This document shows, in pieces, positions 45,261-52,947 of a DNA stretch of 63,242 nt (position 1 is the stretch's first letter; each line of letters begins with the position of its first letter). Source of the stretch: Frateuria defendens (GTDB lineage: Bacteria > Pseudomonadota > Gammaproteobacteria > Xanthomonadales > Rhodanobacteraceae); the NCBI RefSeq assembly GCF_001182895.1, contig NZ_LFQR01000103.1, forward strand, positions 1 through 63,242, read 5' to 3'. Under the pieces are notes generated by a model. That model saw nothing but the letters and a program-made list of their open reading frames with translations, had not been told where the DNA came from and made no database searches. Position numbers and translations under genes: made by a program.

Positions 45261-45939
45261 ACTCGTCTCGCTGCTGTGGCTGGCCGTCACGCTGGCCGGC
45301 TACTACGCGCTCAAGCCGGTGTACCGCCGCCACCCGCGCTGGTGGACCTCGCCGCTGCTGCTGGTACCGCTGCTGCTGGTGGTGCTGGGCGTGATCTTCG
45401 GCCTCAACTACCCGGACTACATCCGCGACACGCATTGGCTGGTGCTGATGCTGGGCCCGGCCACGGTGGCCTTCGCGCTGCCGATCTGGCGCCACCGCCG
45501 GCTGATCCGCGAGAACTGGCTGCCGCTGCTGGTCGGCGTGGTCGGCGGCAGCGCGGTGGCGATGCTCAGCTGCTGGGGGCTGGCGAGCCTGGCGGGGCTG
45601 GACGAGGACGTGCGGCGCAGCCTGCTGCCGCGCTCGATCACCACGCCGCTGGCGATGCTGGTGTCGGGCGAGGTGGGCGGGGAGCCGGACCTCACCGCGC
45701 TGTTCGTGGTGATCACCGGCGTGGCCGGCATCGCGCTGGGCGAGCTGACCCTGCGCTTCCTGCCGCTGCGCTCGGCGCTGGCGCGCGGTGCGCTGTTCGG
45801 CGTGGGCGCGCACGGCGCGGGCACCGCCAAGGCCTACAGCGTGGGCAACGAGGAGGGCACCGTCTCCAGCCTGGCGATGGTGCTGGCCGGCCTGCTCAAC
45901 GTGCTGCTGGCGCCGCTGCTGGCGCGCCTGCTGCACTGA
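45250..45939 (+). CDS. LrgB/CidB family membrane protein
   Basis: Membrane protein of 229 residues with about seven helices, partner of the upstream CidA/LrgA protein. Family motifs are SLLPRSITTPLAMLVSGEVGG and the C-terminal FGVGAHGAGTAKAYSVGNEEGTVSSLAMVLAGLLN (cores KSIT-like RSITTPLA and GTAKA). Its 11-bp overlap with the preceding gene ensures paired expression. It converges on the M14 peptidase with an 11-base gap. Confidence 0.93.
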   Translation: MPAELVSLLWLAVTLAGYYALKPVYRRHPRWWTSPLLLVPLLLVVLGVIFGLNYPDYIRDTHWLVLMLGPATVAFALPIWRHRRLIRENWLPLLVGVVGGSAVAMLSCWGLASLAGLDEDVRRSLLPRSITTPLAMLVSGEVGGEPDLTALFVVITGVAGIALGELTLRFLPLRSALARGALFGVGAHGAGTAKAYSVGNEEGTVSSLAMVLAGLLNVLLAPLLARLLH

Positions 45940-45950
45940 GCGCGCCGCGC

Positions 45951-47738
45951 TCACTGGCCGTCCAGCGCATGCAGGGCGGCGGCGTCGAGCCGCAGCACGG
46001 GATAGGCGCCCACGTTCTGTGCGGCGTACCACGGCGAGCGCTCGAAGAAGAACATCAGCCGCGCCTGCGGGCTCGCCGCGAAGACTGGGTCGTCGTGCAG
46101 CTTGCGGTCGAACTCGGCCTGGAGTGCCGGGTTCCTGGCGAGCATGTCGCGCGCCAGCAGCTCCAGCACGCGCGGCTCGCCGTATTCCTTGGGCTCGAAC
46201 ACGGCGTCGAAATAGCCCCAGCGCAGCAGCGAATCGGGTGCCTGCGGTTCGAGCAGTTCGATCGCCACGTTGGCGGCGCGCTGGGCCAGCGGCACGATGG
46301 CCGAGCCGGCCGGCAGCGTGACCTCGCGCGTCACCGCGTGCGGGTCGAAGCGGCGCAGCATCAGGTGGCCCTCGAACGGCTGGCCGGCCCAGTGTGGGGC
46401 GTCGAGCTGGTAACCCCCGGCCGTGAGCTTCATCGGCCGGGCGAGGCGGTGGTAGGCGATGCCGTGGGCGTCGAGCCGCGCGATGGCTTCGGTCCACGGC
46501 GCCGGCACCGCGTAGGCGGCGGGCGGGGCGACCGATATGTCCGGCAGCAGGCCGTTCCAGTTGGGGATGGTGTAGGTCTGCGGATGGCGCGCGTCGTAGC
46601 GGATCCAGTCGCTGTTGGAAATGTCGCTGTGGCTGACGGTGAACGCATAGCCCTTCAAGGCATACGGCGTCGAGGCAGGATCGGCCTTGAAGGTGAGCGG
46701 CACCTGTGCGCCCGTCGACGAAGCGCGGGCCACCACGTCATCGTCCGCCTTGCGCGTGGCGGCGAGCAGCGCGGTGGGATCGCGGCCGATGTCGCCGAGC
46801 ATCGCCGCCACGATGTCGTAGCTGGCCCGCACGCGCACGGCGTAGGGCTTGAGCATGTGCGTCTCGACCAAGAGCGCCGGACGGTTCTGCAAGGCCGCGT
46901 AGCCGGTGGAGAAGCGCGGGCCGGAGCCGAAGTTGGCGATGCCTTTGCGCGGGTCGCGGCCGTCCTTGAAGTCGAGGTAGATCGAGGCGAGGTGGCCGCG
47001 CCGCTCGTAGGCCGGGATCACGCGGGCCATGGTCGCCCGTTGCCACGCGGCCACCGCGGGATCGAGCTTGTGCGGGTCTTCGGTGTACCAGGTGAGGTCG
47101 TACTGGTAGTCGGCGCCGTCGGTGGTGTGGATGTCGATCAGCAGGTCCGGCAGCCAGCGCTGCCAGAGCCTGAGCCAGTCGCGCATCTCCGGCGCCTCGG
47201 CCTTCACGTAGTCGCGGTTCAAGTTGAGGTACTGCGACTGGCCGCGGAAACCCTGCGCGGCAGGGCCGTCCTGGTTGATGCGGTGGTAGGGCGAGGTGTT
47301 CTCGTGGCCGTCCACGCTGAACACCGGGATGAAGACCAGCACCGCGTGGTCGAGCAGGTGCGGCAGCCTGCCGGCGACGGCGAAGTCGCGCAGCAGCATC
47401 AGGCCCGCGTCCTTGCCCTCGATCTCGCCGGGGTGGATGCCCGCCTGCAGCAGCACCACCGGCTTGCCGGCGGCGCGCGCGGCCTCGGGGGTGAGGGTGC
47501 CGTCGGCGCTGGCGACCACCACGGTCAGTGGGCGTCCCTCGGGCGAGGTGCCGAAGGTTTCCACATGCAGCTTGCCGGGCGCCGCGGCGGCGAGGCGCTT
47601 CAGGTAGTCCAGCGTGGCGGCGAGGTCGGGCGTGGTGTGGAAGCCCGCGGCCTCGGCCGGCGTGGTCCAGTCGGCGGCGTGGGCGGTGGTCGAGGCGAGG
47701 GCGAGCAGGAGCGGCGGCAGCAGGCGGCGCGGCCTCAT
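45951..47738 (-). CDS. M14 family zinc carboxypeptidase, secreted
   Basis: Periplasmic or secreted peptidase of 595 residues with a signal peptide (cleavage about AHA-AD). Zinc ligands lie in QAGIHPGEIEGKDAG (His, Glu) and LLIDIHTTDGADY (His). The substrate-binding segment YLNLNRDYVKAEAPE is typical. The catalytic Glu is likely that of ALLVETHMLKPYAVRV. A C-terminal domain of about 200 residues follows the catalytic domain. The start overlaps the stop of the DUF502 gene as ATGA. Confidence 0.9.
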   Translation of the reverse strand: MRPRRLLPPLLLALASTTAHAADWTTPAEAAGFHTTPDLAATLDYLKRLAAAAPGKLHVETFGTSPEGRPLTVVVASADGTLTPEAARAAGKPVVLLQAGIHPGEIEGKDAGLMLLRDFAVAGRLPHLLDHAVLVFIPVFSVDGHENTSPYHRINQDGPAAQGFRGQSQYLNLNRDYVKAEAPEMRDWLRLWQRWLPDLLIDIHTTDGADYQYDLTWYTEDPHKLDPAVAAWQRATMARVIPAYERRGHLASIYLDFKDGRDPRKGIANFGSGPRFSTGYAALQNRPALLVETHMLKPYAVRVRASYDIVAAMLGDIGRDPTALLAATRKADDDVVARASSTGAQVPLTFKADPASTPYALKGYAFTVSHSDISNSDWIRYDARHPQTYTIPNWNGLLPDISVAPPAAYAVPAPWTEAIARLDAHGIAYHRLARPMKLTAGGYQLDAPHWAGQPFEGHLMLRRFDPHAVTREVTLPAGSAIVPLAQRAANVAIELLEPQAPDSLLRWGYFDAVFEPKEYGEPRVLELLARDMLARNPALQAEFDRKLHDDPVFAASPQARLMFFFERSPWYAAQNVGAYPVLRLDAAALHALDGQ

Positions 47739-48409
47739 GCGGAGGTGTCCGTGTCGCCCGGCAGCGGGCGCGGCGAGGCGGGCAGGGTGTCGGGCGCCAC
47801 CGCACCGCCGGAGATGATGAAGGCCATCGCCTGGTCCATCGTCCAGTCGGTGGGCGTCAACTCATCGACCGGCACCACCTCGAGGTAGCCACCGGTGGGG
47901 TTGGGCGTGGTGGGGATGTACACCGCCGCCATCTCGCGGCCGCTGCCTTCCTCCACCATCGTGCGGGTGACGAAGCCCACCACCTTCATGCCGCGGCGGG
48001 GGAAATCCACCAGCACCACGCGCTGCAGGCCGGAGGGTTTCTGCTGCAGCACCGACATCAGCTTCTTGGTGCCGCCGTAGATGGTCTGCACCAGCGGGAT
48101 GCGCGCCAGCAGCGCGTCGAAGGTCTCCAGCAGGCGCTGGCCGATCACCCGGTTGGCGAGCCAGCCGAGGAAATACAGGCCGAACAGGGTGATGACCAGT
48201 GCGAGCAGCGCGATCAGCCAGCCGTTGCCCAGCGCCGCCGCGGCCTGCGGCGAGGCCAGGCCGAGCACCCCCCGCAACGCCGCCGCCATCGGCGCGCCGA
48301 TGCCGGCCAGCAGGCCGAGCACGAACTTGAACACCAGCCAGGTGATCCACAGCGGGATGAAGGTGAACAGGCCGGTGATCAGATAGCGTTGGACGCGCAG
48401 GGAAGCCAT
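47735..48409 (-). CDS. DUF502 membrane protein
   Basis: Inner-membrane protein of 224 residues with two N-terminal helices (about 8-35 and 65-90) and a conserved soluble part: LARIPLVQTIYGGTKKLM, VVLVDFPRRGMKVVGFVTR and VYIPTTPNPTGGYLEVVPVDEL. All are diagnostic of DUF502. Its function is unknown. It is coupled to the M14 peptidase gene by an ATGA overlap, a pairing I do not recognise as standard. Confidence 0.92.
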   Translation of the reverse strand: MASLRVQRYLITGLFTFIPLWITWLVFKFVLGLLAGIGAPMAAALRGVLGLASPQAAAALGNGWLIALLALVITLFGLYFLGWLANRVIGQRLLETFDALLARIPLVQTIYGGTKKLMSVLQQKPSGLQRVVLVDFPRRGMKVVGFVTRTMVEEGSGREMAAVYIPTTPNPTGGYLEVVPVDELTPTDWTMDQAMAFIISGGAVAPDTLPASPRPLPGDTDTSA

Positions 48410-48531
48410 GGCGGGAGAGGGATTCGGAGGGGAACCGACATTGTAGGGGAGGCGGCGCGCGGTGCAGGCGGCTGTGGCGTTGTGATGTTTTTTGCGGCGC
48501 TGCGAATCATGGGGGAAAGGCGGACGAGACG

Positions 48532-49062
48532 ATGACCGATACCCCACTCCAGCAACGGTTCGAGGCGCGGCTGCGCGAGCACCGCGGGATCATCCTCAAG
48601 GTGGCGAGCGTGTACGCCGCAGGCGCGGAGGATCGCCGCGACCTGGCGCAGGAAATCAGCCTGCAGCTGTGGCGTGCGTTCCCCGGCTATGACGCGGCGA
48701 AGGCCAAGTTTTCCACCTGGCTGTATCGCATCGCGCTCAACGTGGCGATTTCGCAGCGGCGGCGCGAGAGCGCTTCGCCTGCTGCATGCCTGGAGTCGCT
48801 TGCACCGCATCATCTGGACACTATCGGCGGCGGCCAGGGCATCGCCGAGCCGGACGAGCGGCTGGCGGCGCTGTACCGCTTCATCGGGGAGCTGGATGCG
48901 CTGAACCGCGCCCTGGTGCTGCTCTACCTCGAAGACAAGCGCTACGCCGAGATCGCCGAGGTGCTCGGCATCAGCGAAACCAACGTCGCCACCAAGCTCG
49001 GGCGCATCAAGCAGACCTTGCGCGGGCGGATGGCCGGCGCGACCTCCACCACCGGAGCATGA
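48532..49062 (+). CDS. RNA polymerase sigma factor, ECF type
   Basis: Sigma factor of 176 residues with only regions 2 and 4. Region 2 spans about 15-80 (DLAQEISLQLWRAFPGYD, FSTWLYRIALNVAISQRRR). Region 4 spans about 115-165 (RALVLLYLEDKRYAEIAEVLGISETNVATKLGRIKQTL). It is divergent from the DUF502 gene. The next gene overlaps it and encodes a membrane protein that may be its anti-sigma partner. Confidence 0.93.
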   Translation: MTDTPLQQRFEARLREHRGIILKVASVYAAGAEDRRDLAQEISLQLWRAFPGYDAAKAKFSTWLYRIALNVAISQRRRESASPAACLESLAPHHLDTIGGGQGIAEPDERLAALYRFIGELDALNRALVLLYLEDKRYAEIAEVLGISETNVATKLGRIKQTLRGRMAGATSTTGA

Positions 49063-49064
49063 CC

Positions 49065-49742
49065 ATGGAACTCGACGAACTGAAGGCCGCGTGGCGCGAC
49101 CTGGACCGCCGTCTCGAGCGTAGCGAGAGCGTGCAGTCGGACTGGCGGCGGGAGCTTGCGCTGGACCGGACGCGCACCGCGCTGCGGCGCTGGCTGTGGC
49201 TGCCGGGCAGCGAGCTGGCGGTTTCCGTGCTGGCGGCATGGTTCGCGGGTGGCTATCTCGCCGGCCATGCCGGCGCGGCCCTGGCCTCGCCGCCGGGCGC
49301 GTTGCCGGCGCTGGTGCTGTGGGGGTTGGGCGTCGCGGGCATCGTTGCCGGCGTGCGCCAGATCGTGGCGGTCGCCTCCATCGACTATGCGGCGCCGGTG
49401 CTGGCGATCCAGCGGCGGTTGATCGAGGCGCGCCGCCTGCGCCTGCGCTCGGCGCGGGCGTCCCTGCTGGCGTGGTTGCCGCTGTGGCCGGTGTGCGCGG
49501 TGCTCGCCGTGCAGTGGGCTTTCGGCTTCGGCAGCTACCGGCAGTTCGCCCCTGCCTGGCTGGTGGCCAATGTCGCCACCGGCGTGGTGCTGGATCTGGT
49601 GCTGGTGTGGTTGGCCCGCCGCTACGGCCAGGCGCTGGCGCGCGGGCGCGTGCTGCGCCGGCTGTCGGACAGCATCGCCGGGCACGGGCTGGTGGCGACG
49701 ACGGCGCAGCTGGATGAGCTGGCCCGTTTCGGGCGCGAGTGA
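49065..49742 (+). CDS. membrane protein of unknown function, candidate anti-sigma partner
   Basis: Protein of 225 residues: a cytoplasmic charged N-terminus (MELDELKAAWRDLDRRLERSE), then about four hydrophobic segments (48-70, 78-100, 142-162 and 168-190), then a basic tail. No zinc-binding HxxxCxxC anti-sigma motif is seen. ATG 49065 is chosen (GGAG 7 bases upstream); ATG 49059 overlaps the sigma stop. The N-terminal ELKAAW pattern is common in small proteins co-encoded with ECF sigmas in Xanthomonadales, to my recollection. An anti-sigma role is inferred from position only. Confidence 0.8.
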   Translation: MELDELKAAWRDLDRRLERSESVQSDWRRELALDRTRTALRRWLWLPGSELAVSVLAAWFAGGYLAGHAGAALASPPGALPALVLWGLGVAGIVAGVRQIVAVASIDYAAPVLAIQRRLIEARRLRLRSARASLLAWLPLWPVCAVLAVQWAFGFGSYRQFAPAWLVANVATGVVLDLVLVWLARRYGQALARGRVLRRLSDSIAGHGLVATTAQLDELARFGRE

Positions 49743-49752
49743 ATGTTTGCCG

Positions 49753-49862
49753 GTCATTCCGGCGCGGGCCGCAGACGCTTCTGAATCGTGCGAAGCACGC
49801 AAGGTCTGTTTTCGTGTGCTTTGCACGCATACCCCACCGGATTCCGGCCTGCGCCGGAATCC
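49753..49862. repeat. extragenic palindromic repeat (CATTCCGGCGC type)
   Basis: The gap after the membrane-protein gene holds TCATTCCGGCGC at the left, a dyad with GTGCGAAGCACGC and GTGCTTTGCACGC in the middle, and the palindrome GGATTCCGG-cctgcg-CCGGAATCC (49839-49862) at the right. It resembles a common dispersed proteobacterial repeat with GGAATCC ends. Confidence 0.7.
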
Positions 49863-49910
49863 GGCAGGCGGGCGGAGTCGAGGCGAGGCGCGCCGTCGTG
49901 CGTGGCGCGC

Positions 49911-50363
49911 TCAGCGTGCCCTGGGCTTGAGCCGCACGTAGAGCTGCTTGCGGACGCGGGCGACCACTTCGCCGGAGGCGGTCTTCACGTCGGTCTCGAA
50001 CCAGCGCAGCACCTTCTCGCCGCCGGCCGCGGCGGCGCGCAGTGCTTCGACCGTGGCGTCGTCGAGACGGAAATGCGCGTGGACGTCCTCCCGCCCCGGC
50101 GCCACGAAGTCGATCGCGCCGGCCTTGTCCCACACGTAGTAGTCGGGGCCCAGGCGGTGCATCGCCAGCAGCATCCAGATCGGGTCGGTCATGGCGAACA
50201 GGTTGCCGCCGAACTGGCTGCGCACGTAGTTGCGGTTCCACGGCCGCAGCCGTAGCACCACCTCGGCCTCGCGCCAGTCGTCGCTGAGCTGCCGCACGCG
50301 GATGCTGTTGCAGAGAAAGGGCGGCCACAGGTTCATCAGCCGGCGGAAGGTGGAGGCGCGCAT
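49911..50363 (-). CDS. DUF4442 hotdog-fold thioesterase-like protein (second copy)
   Basis: Hotdog-fold protein of 150 residues. Typical DUF4442 features are MNLWPPFLCNSIRVRQLSDDW, the strand VVLRLRPWNRNYVRSQFGGNLFAMTDPIWMLLAM and DKAGAIDFVAPGREDV. It is better matched to the family than the copy at 35465-35944, with which it shares only the general fold. No operon partner. The acyl substrate is unknown. Confidence 0.87.
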   Translation of the reverse strand: MRASTFRRLMNLWPPFLCNSIRVRQLSDDWREAEVVLRLRPWNRNYVRSQFGGNLFAMTDPIWMLLAMHRLGPDYYVWDKAGAIDFVAPGREDVHAHFRLDDATVEALRAAAAGGEKVLRWFETDVKTASGEVVARVRKQLYVRLKPRAR

Positions 50364-50686
50364 GGTCCGGGCGGGGCGGCAGGAGACAGGGCGAGCACCC
50401 TAGCATACGCATGGGTATGGGGTGGCGGCCGGGCCGCGGCGGCTGATTCGACGGCGTTTGCGACGATGCCGCGCTGGCGGAGCGGGCGGTGGTGGCCCGC
50501 CGCGCGGTGTGCGGTGGCGTGGCTGGCGCAGGTCGACGTGTTCCGCCTGGAGCACACGCAGGCCGGCGGATCTGCTGATGCGGGCGGCCGGTGGCTTGGC
50601 CTGGCGGCGGGAGCGCGACCGGCCGCGCTGGCTGGGGGCTTGCCGCCGCGCATCGGCCATGGCGCGGCGGCGAGGTATTCAGGCGA
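50364..50686. other. 323-base non-coding gap
   Basis: GC-rich stretch between the start of the DUF4442 gene and the end of the CnoX gene, both on the minus strand. The only AT-richer part is TAGCATACGCATGGGTA near 50402-50418, a possible promoter for the DUF4442 gene. Short open frames here look like chance products of high GC. Confidence 0.6.
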
Positions 50687-51556
50687 TCAGAACAGCAGCG
50701 AAGCCATCCGCCGGCGGTAGTGGCCGACCAGTTCGGCGTCGTCCAGCGTGGCGAAGGCGGCGATCAGGCGCTTCTTGGCGGCGCCGTCGTTCCAGTCGCG
50801 GGCGTGTTCGAGGAGGTGCAGGAACTGCTCCAGGCCCGCGGCCGGGTCGTTCTCGAGCAGCAGGCGCACGCCGAGCAGGTCGCGCGCGGCCCAGTCGGCG
50901 CCGTCGGTGTCCACGCGCTGGCGCAGCTCGCCCAGCGAGGGCGCGCCCTGCAGCGAGCGGGCGAGGTCGAGCTGGCTGCGCAGGCGCACGGCGCGGGCGT
51001 CGGTGGCGAGGTTGACGGGCAGGGCGTCCAGCTCGGCCTGGGCCGCGTCGGCCTGGCCGGCGCGCAGCAGGGCGAGGGCGAGGTCGAGCTTGAGCTCGCT
51101 GCGCTCGGGCTCGGCCGCGATGGCCTGCTGCAGGCGGTTGATGGCCTGCTCGGGCGATTCTTCCACGGCGGCCGGTGCCGCCTCCTCGTCGTTGTCGGCC
51201 GCCTCGCCAGGCAGCACCTGATGCTGGGCGAGGAACTCGCGCAGCTGGCCTTCCGGCAGCGCGCCGGCGAAGCCGTCGACGATCTGGCCGTCCTTCACCA
51301 GCATCACGGTGGGAATGCTGCGGATGCCGAACATCGCCGCCAGCTGCTGGTTCTTGTCCACGTCCACCTTGGCCAGGCGGAAGCCGCCGGCGTATTCGTC
51401 GGCGAGCTTCTCCAGCATCGGGCCCAGCGTCTTGCACGGGCCGCACCAGGTGGCCCAGAAGTCGACCAGCACCGGCGCGGTCAGCGAGGCCTGCAGCACC
51501 TCGGCCTCGAAGTTGGCCTCGTCGATGTCGATGGCATGGGCCTGCACGGTGGTCAC
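50687..51556 (-). CDS. cnoX: thioredoxin-domain co-chaperone CnoX/YbbN
   Basis: Cytoplasmic protein of 289 residues: thioredoxin fold (1-110) with active site WCGPC (Cys38, Cys41), then a TPR-like helical tail (130-289). CnoX protects proteins from hypochlorite over-oxidation and passes them to GroEL or DnaK. Here the CxxC is intact, unlike E. coli CnoX, which has SxxC, so redox activity is expected. The start is GTG 51556 with GGAG 9 bases upstream. Confidence 0.93.
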   Translation of the reverse strand: MTTVQAHAIDIDEANFEAEVLQASLTAPVLVDFWATWCGPCKTLGPMLEKLADEYAGGFRLAKVDVDKNQQLAAMFGIRSIPTVMLVKDGQIVDGFAGALPEGQLREFLAQHQVLPGEAADNDEEAAPAAVEESPEQAINRLQQAIAAEPERSELKLDLALALLRAGQADAAQAELDALPVNLATDARAVRLRSQLDLARSLQGAPSLGELRQRVDTDGADWAARDLLGVRLLLENDPAAGLEQFLHLLEHARDWNDGAAKKRLIAAFATLDDAELVGHYRRRMASLLF

Positions 51557-51712
51557 GGCATTACTCCACAAAAGGATCGCCCTGAGATCGGGGCAGGGGC
51601 GAGCATATCAAGGGATGACGGGCCCCGCGGCCGGTCGCCACGGGTTCAGCGGGCGGCGGGCAGATTTGCGACAATTCCGCTAATGCGCACCATGAACAGC
51701 GGTCATCCGCCC

Positions 51713-52327
51713 ATGACCATCACCGCTTCGCCGATGCTGATTTGCGAGCACTGCGACACCGTGCACCGGCGGCGCCCGCTGGCGCGGGGCGAGGTGGCGC
51801 GCTGCCTGCGCTGCGGCGCGGTGCTGGAGCGGCACCAGCGCTTCGGCGTGGACGGGCTGCTGGCGCTGGTGCTGGCGGCGATGATCGTGTTCGTGCTGGC
51901 CAACGCCTGGCCGATCGTCACGCTCGGCCTCAACGGCCAGCAGGTGGCGGCCCGCCTGTGGGGCGTGATCCTCACCATGTGGCACGACCATTCGCAGGTG
52001 GTGGCGGTGCTGGCCGCGGCCACGCTGTTCTTCTTCCCGATCTGCAAGCTGCTACTGCTGGGCTGGGTGCTGCTGTGCATCCGGCTGGGGCGGATCGGGG
52101 AGGGCTTCCGCCGGGCGATGGTGCTGCTGCACTACGTGGCGCCGTGGACGATGAGCGAGGTGTTCGTGCTGGGCGCCCTGGTGTCCATCGTCAAGGCGCA
52201 CCTGTATTTCGACGTCACGGCCGAGCCGGGCATCTATGCCTACGCGGCGCTGATGGTGTTCATCACGCTGTTCTCCGGCGTGGACCTGCACCAGCTGTGG
52301 GACCGCGCCGCGGAGCGCGCCGCATGA
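51713..52327 (+). CDS. pqiA: PqiA-like membrane protein, N-terminal-half type
   Basis: Inner-membrane protein of about 204 residues with a zinc-ribbon-like start (CEHCDTVH...RCLRCGAVL) and four helices. It matches one half of E. coli PqiA (417 residues); the other half is the next gene. PqiA supports the PqiB MCE tunnel in moving lipids between the membranes. In-frame ATGs at 51683, 51692 and 51713 lack clear ribosome-binding sites. It overlaps the next gene as ATGA. Confidence 0.9.
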   Translation: MTITASPMLICEHCDTVHRRRPLARGEVARCLRCGAVLERHQRFGVDGLLALVLAAMIVFVLANAWPIVTLGLNGQQVAARLWGVILTMWHDHSQVVAVLAAATLFFFPICKLLLLGWVLLCIRLGRIGEGFRRAMVLLHYVAPWTMSEVFVLGALVSIVKAHLYFDVTAEPGIYAYAALMVFITLFSGVDLHQLWDRAAERAA

Positions 52328-52947
52328 GCGCGCCGCCGCGCGCCGCGGAGCTGGGGCTGATCGGCTGCCACGTCTGCGGCCAGGTCTCCCGCGACCCGCG
52401 CCGGGCGGGCATGGCCTGCCCGCGTTGCGGCGCGCCGCTGCACCGGCGCAAGACGGGCAGCATCGCGCGCAGCTGGGCGCTGCTGATCGCCGCCCTGATC
52501 CTCTACCTGCCCGCCAACCTGCTGCCGATCATGCGCACGGTGAGCCTGGGCGACGTGGACGACAACACCATCCTGAGCGGCGTGGTGGAGCTGTGGGTGA
52601 AGGGCTCGCCGGGGCTGGCGGTGATCGTGTTCAGCGCCAGCATCGTGGTGCCGATGATGAAGTTCCTGGTGCTGGGCACGCTGCTGCTCTCCGTGCAGCG
52701 CGGCAGCGCCTGGGCCCGGCAGCCGCGCGCCAGGCTCTACCGGCTGGTGGAGTTCATTGGCTACTGGTCGATGCTGGACGTGTTCGTGGTGGCGCTGCTC
52801 ACCGCGCTGGTGCAGTTCGGCTTCTTCAGCCTGGTGGAGCCGCTGCCGGGCGTGGTGTTCTTCGGCCTCACGGTGGTGCTCACCATGCTGGCCTCGATGA
52901 GTTTCGATCCAAGACTGATATGGGACGGCAGGACAGACGATGAGTGA
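52324..52947 (+). CDS. pqiA: PqiA-like membrane protein, C-terminal-half type
   Basis: Inner-membrane protein of 207 residues with its own Cys pairs (GCHVCGQVS, CPRCGAPLHRR) and four helices. The motif LPANLLPIMRTVSLGD is the PqiA/YebS signature, and EFIGYWSMLDVFVVALLTALVQ is typical of the second half. With the preceding gene it makes a split PqiA. It overlaps pqiB by 8 bp. Confidence 0.92.
   Translation: MSAPPRAAELGLIGCHVCGQVSRDPRRAGMACPRCGAPLHRRKTGSIARSWALLIAALILYLPANLLPIMRTVSLGDVDDNTILSGVVELWVKGSPGLAVIVFSASIVVPMMKFLVLGTLLLSVQRGSAWARQPRARLYRLVEFIGYWSMLDVFVVALLTALVQFGFFSLVEPLPGVVFFGLTVVLTMLASMSFDPRLIWDGRTDDE

Noticed and set aside
48431-48436. GGAACC considered as an ECF -35 element for sigma autoregulation
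   Set aside because: No fitting -10 at 16-17 bases, and it lies just upstream of the divergent DUF502 start, so chance is likely.
50466-50720. 84-residue frame MPRWRSGRWWPAARC... in the gap before cnoX
   Set aside because: No ribosome-binding site, no family, and it runs into the cnoX 3' end; a chance frame in GC-rich DNA.
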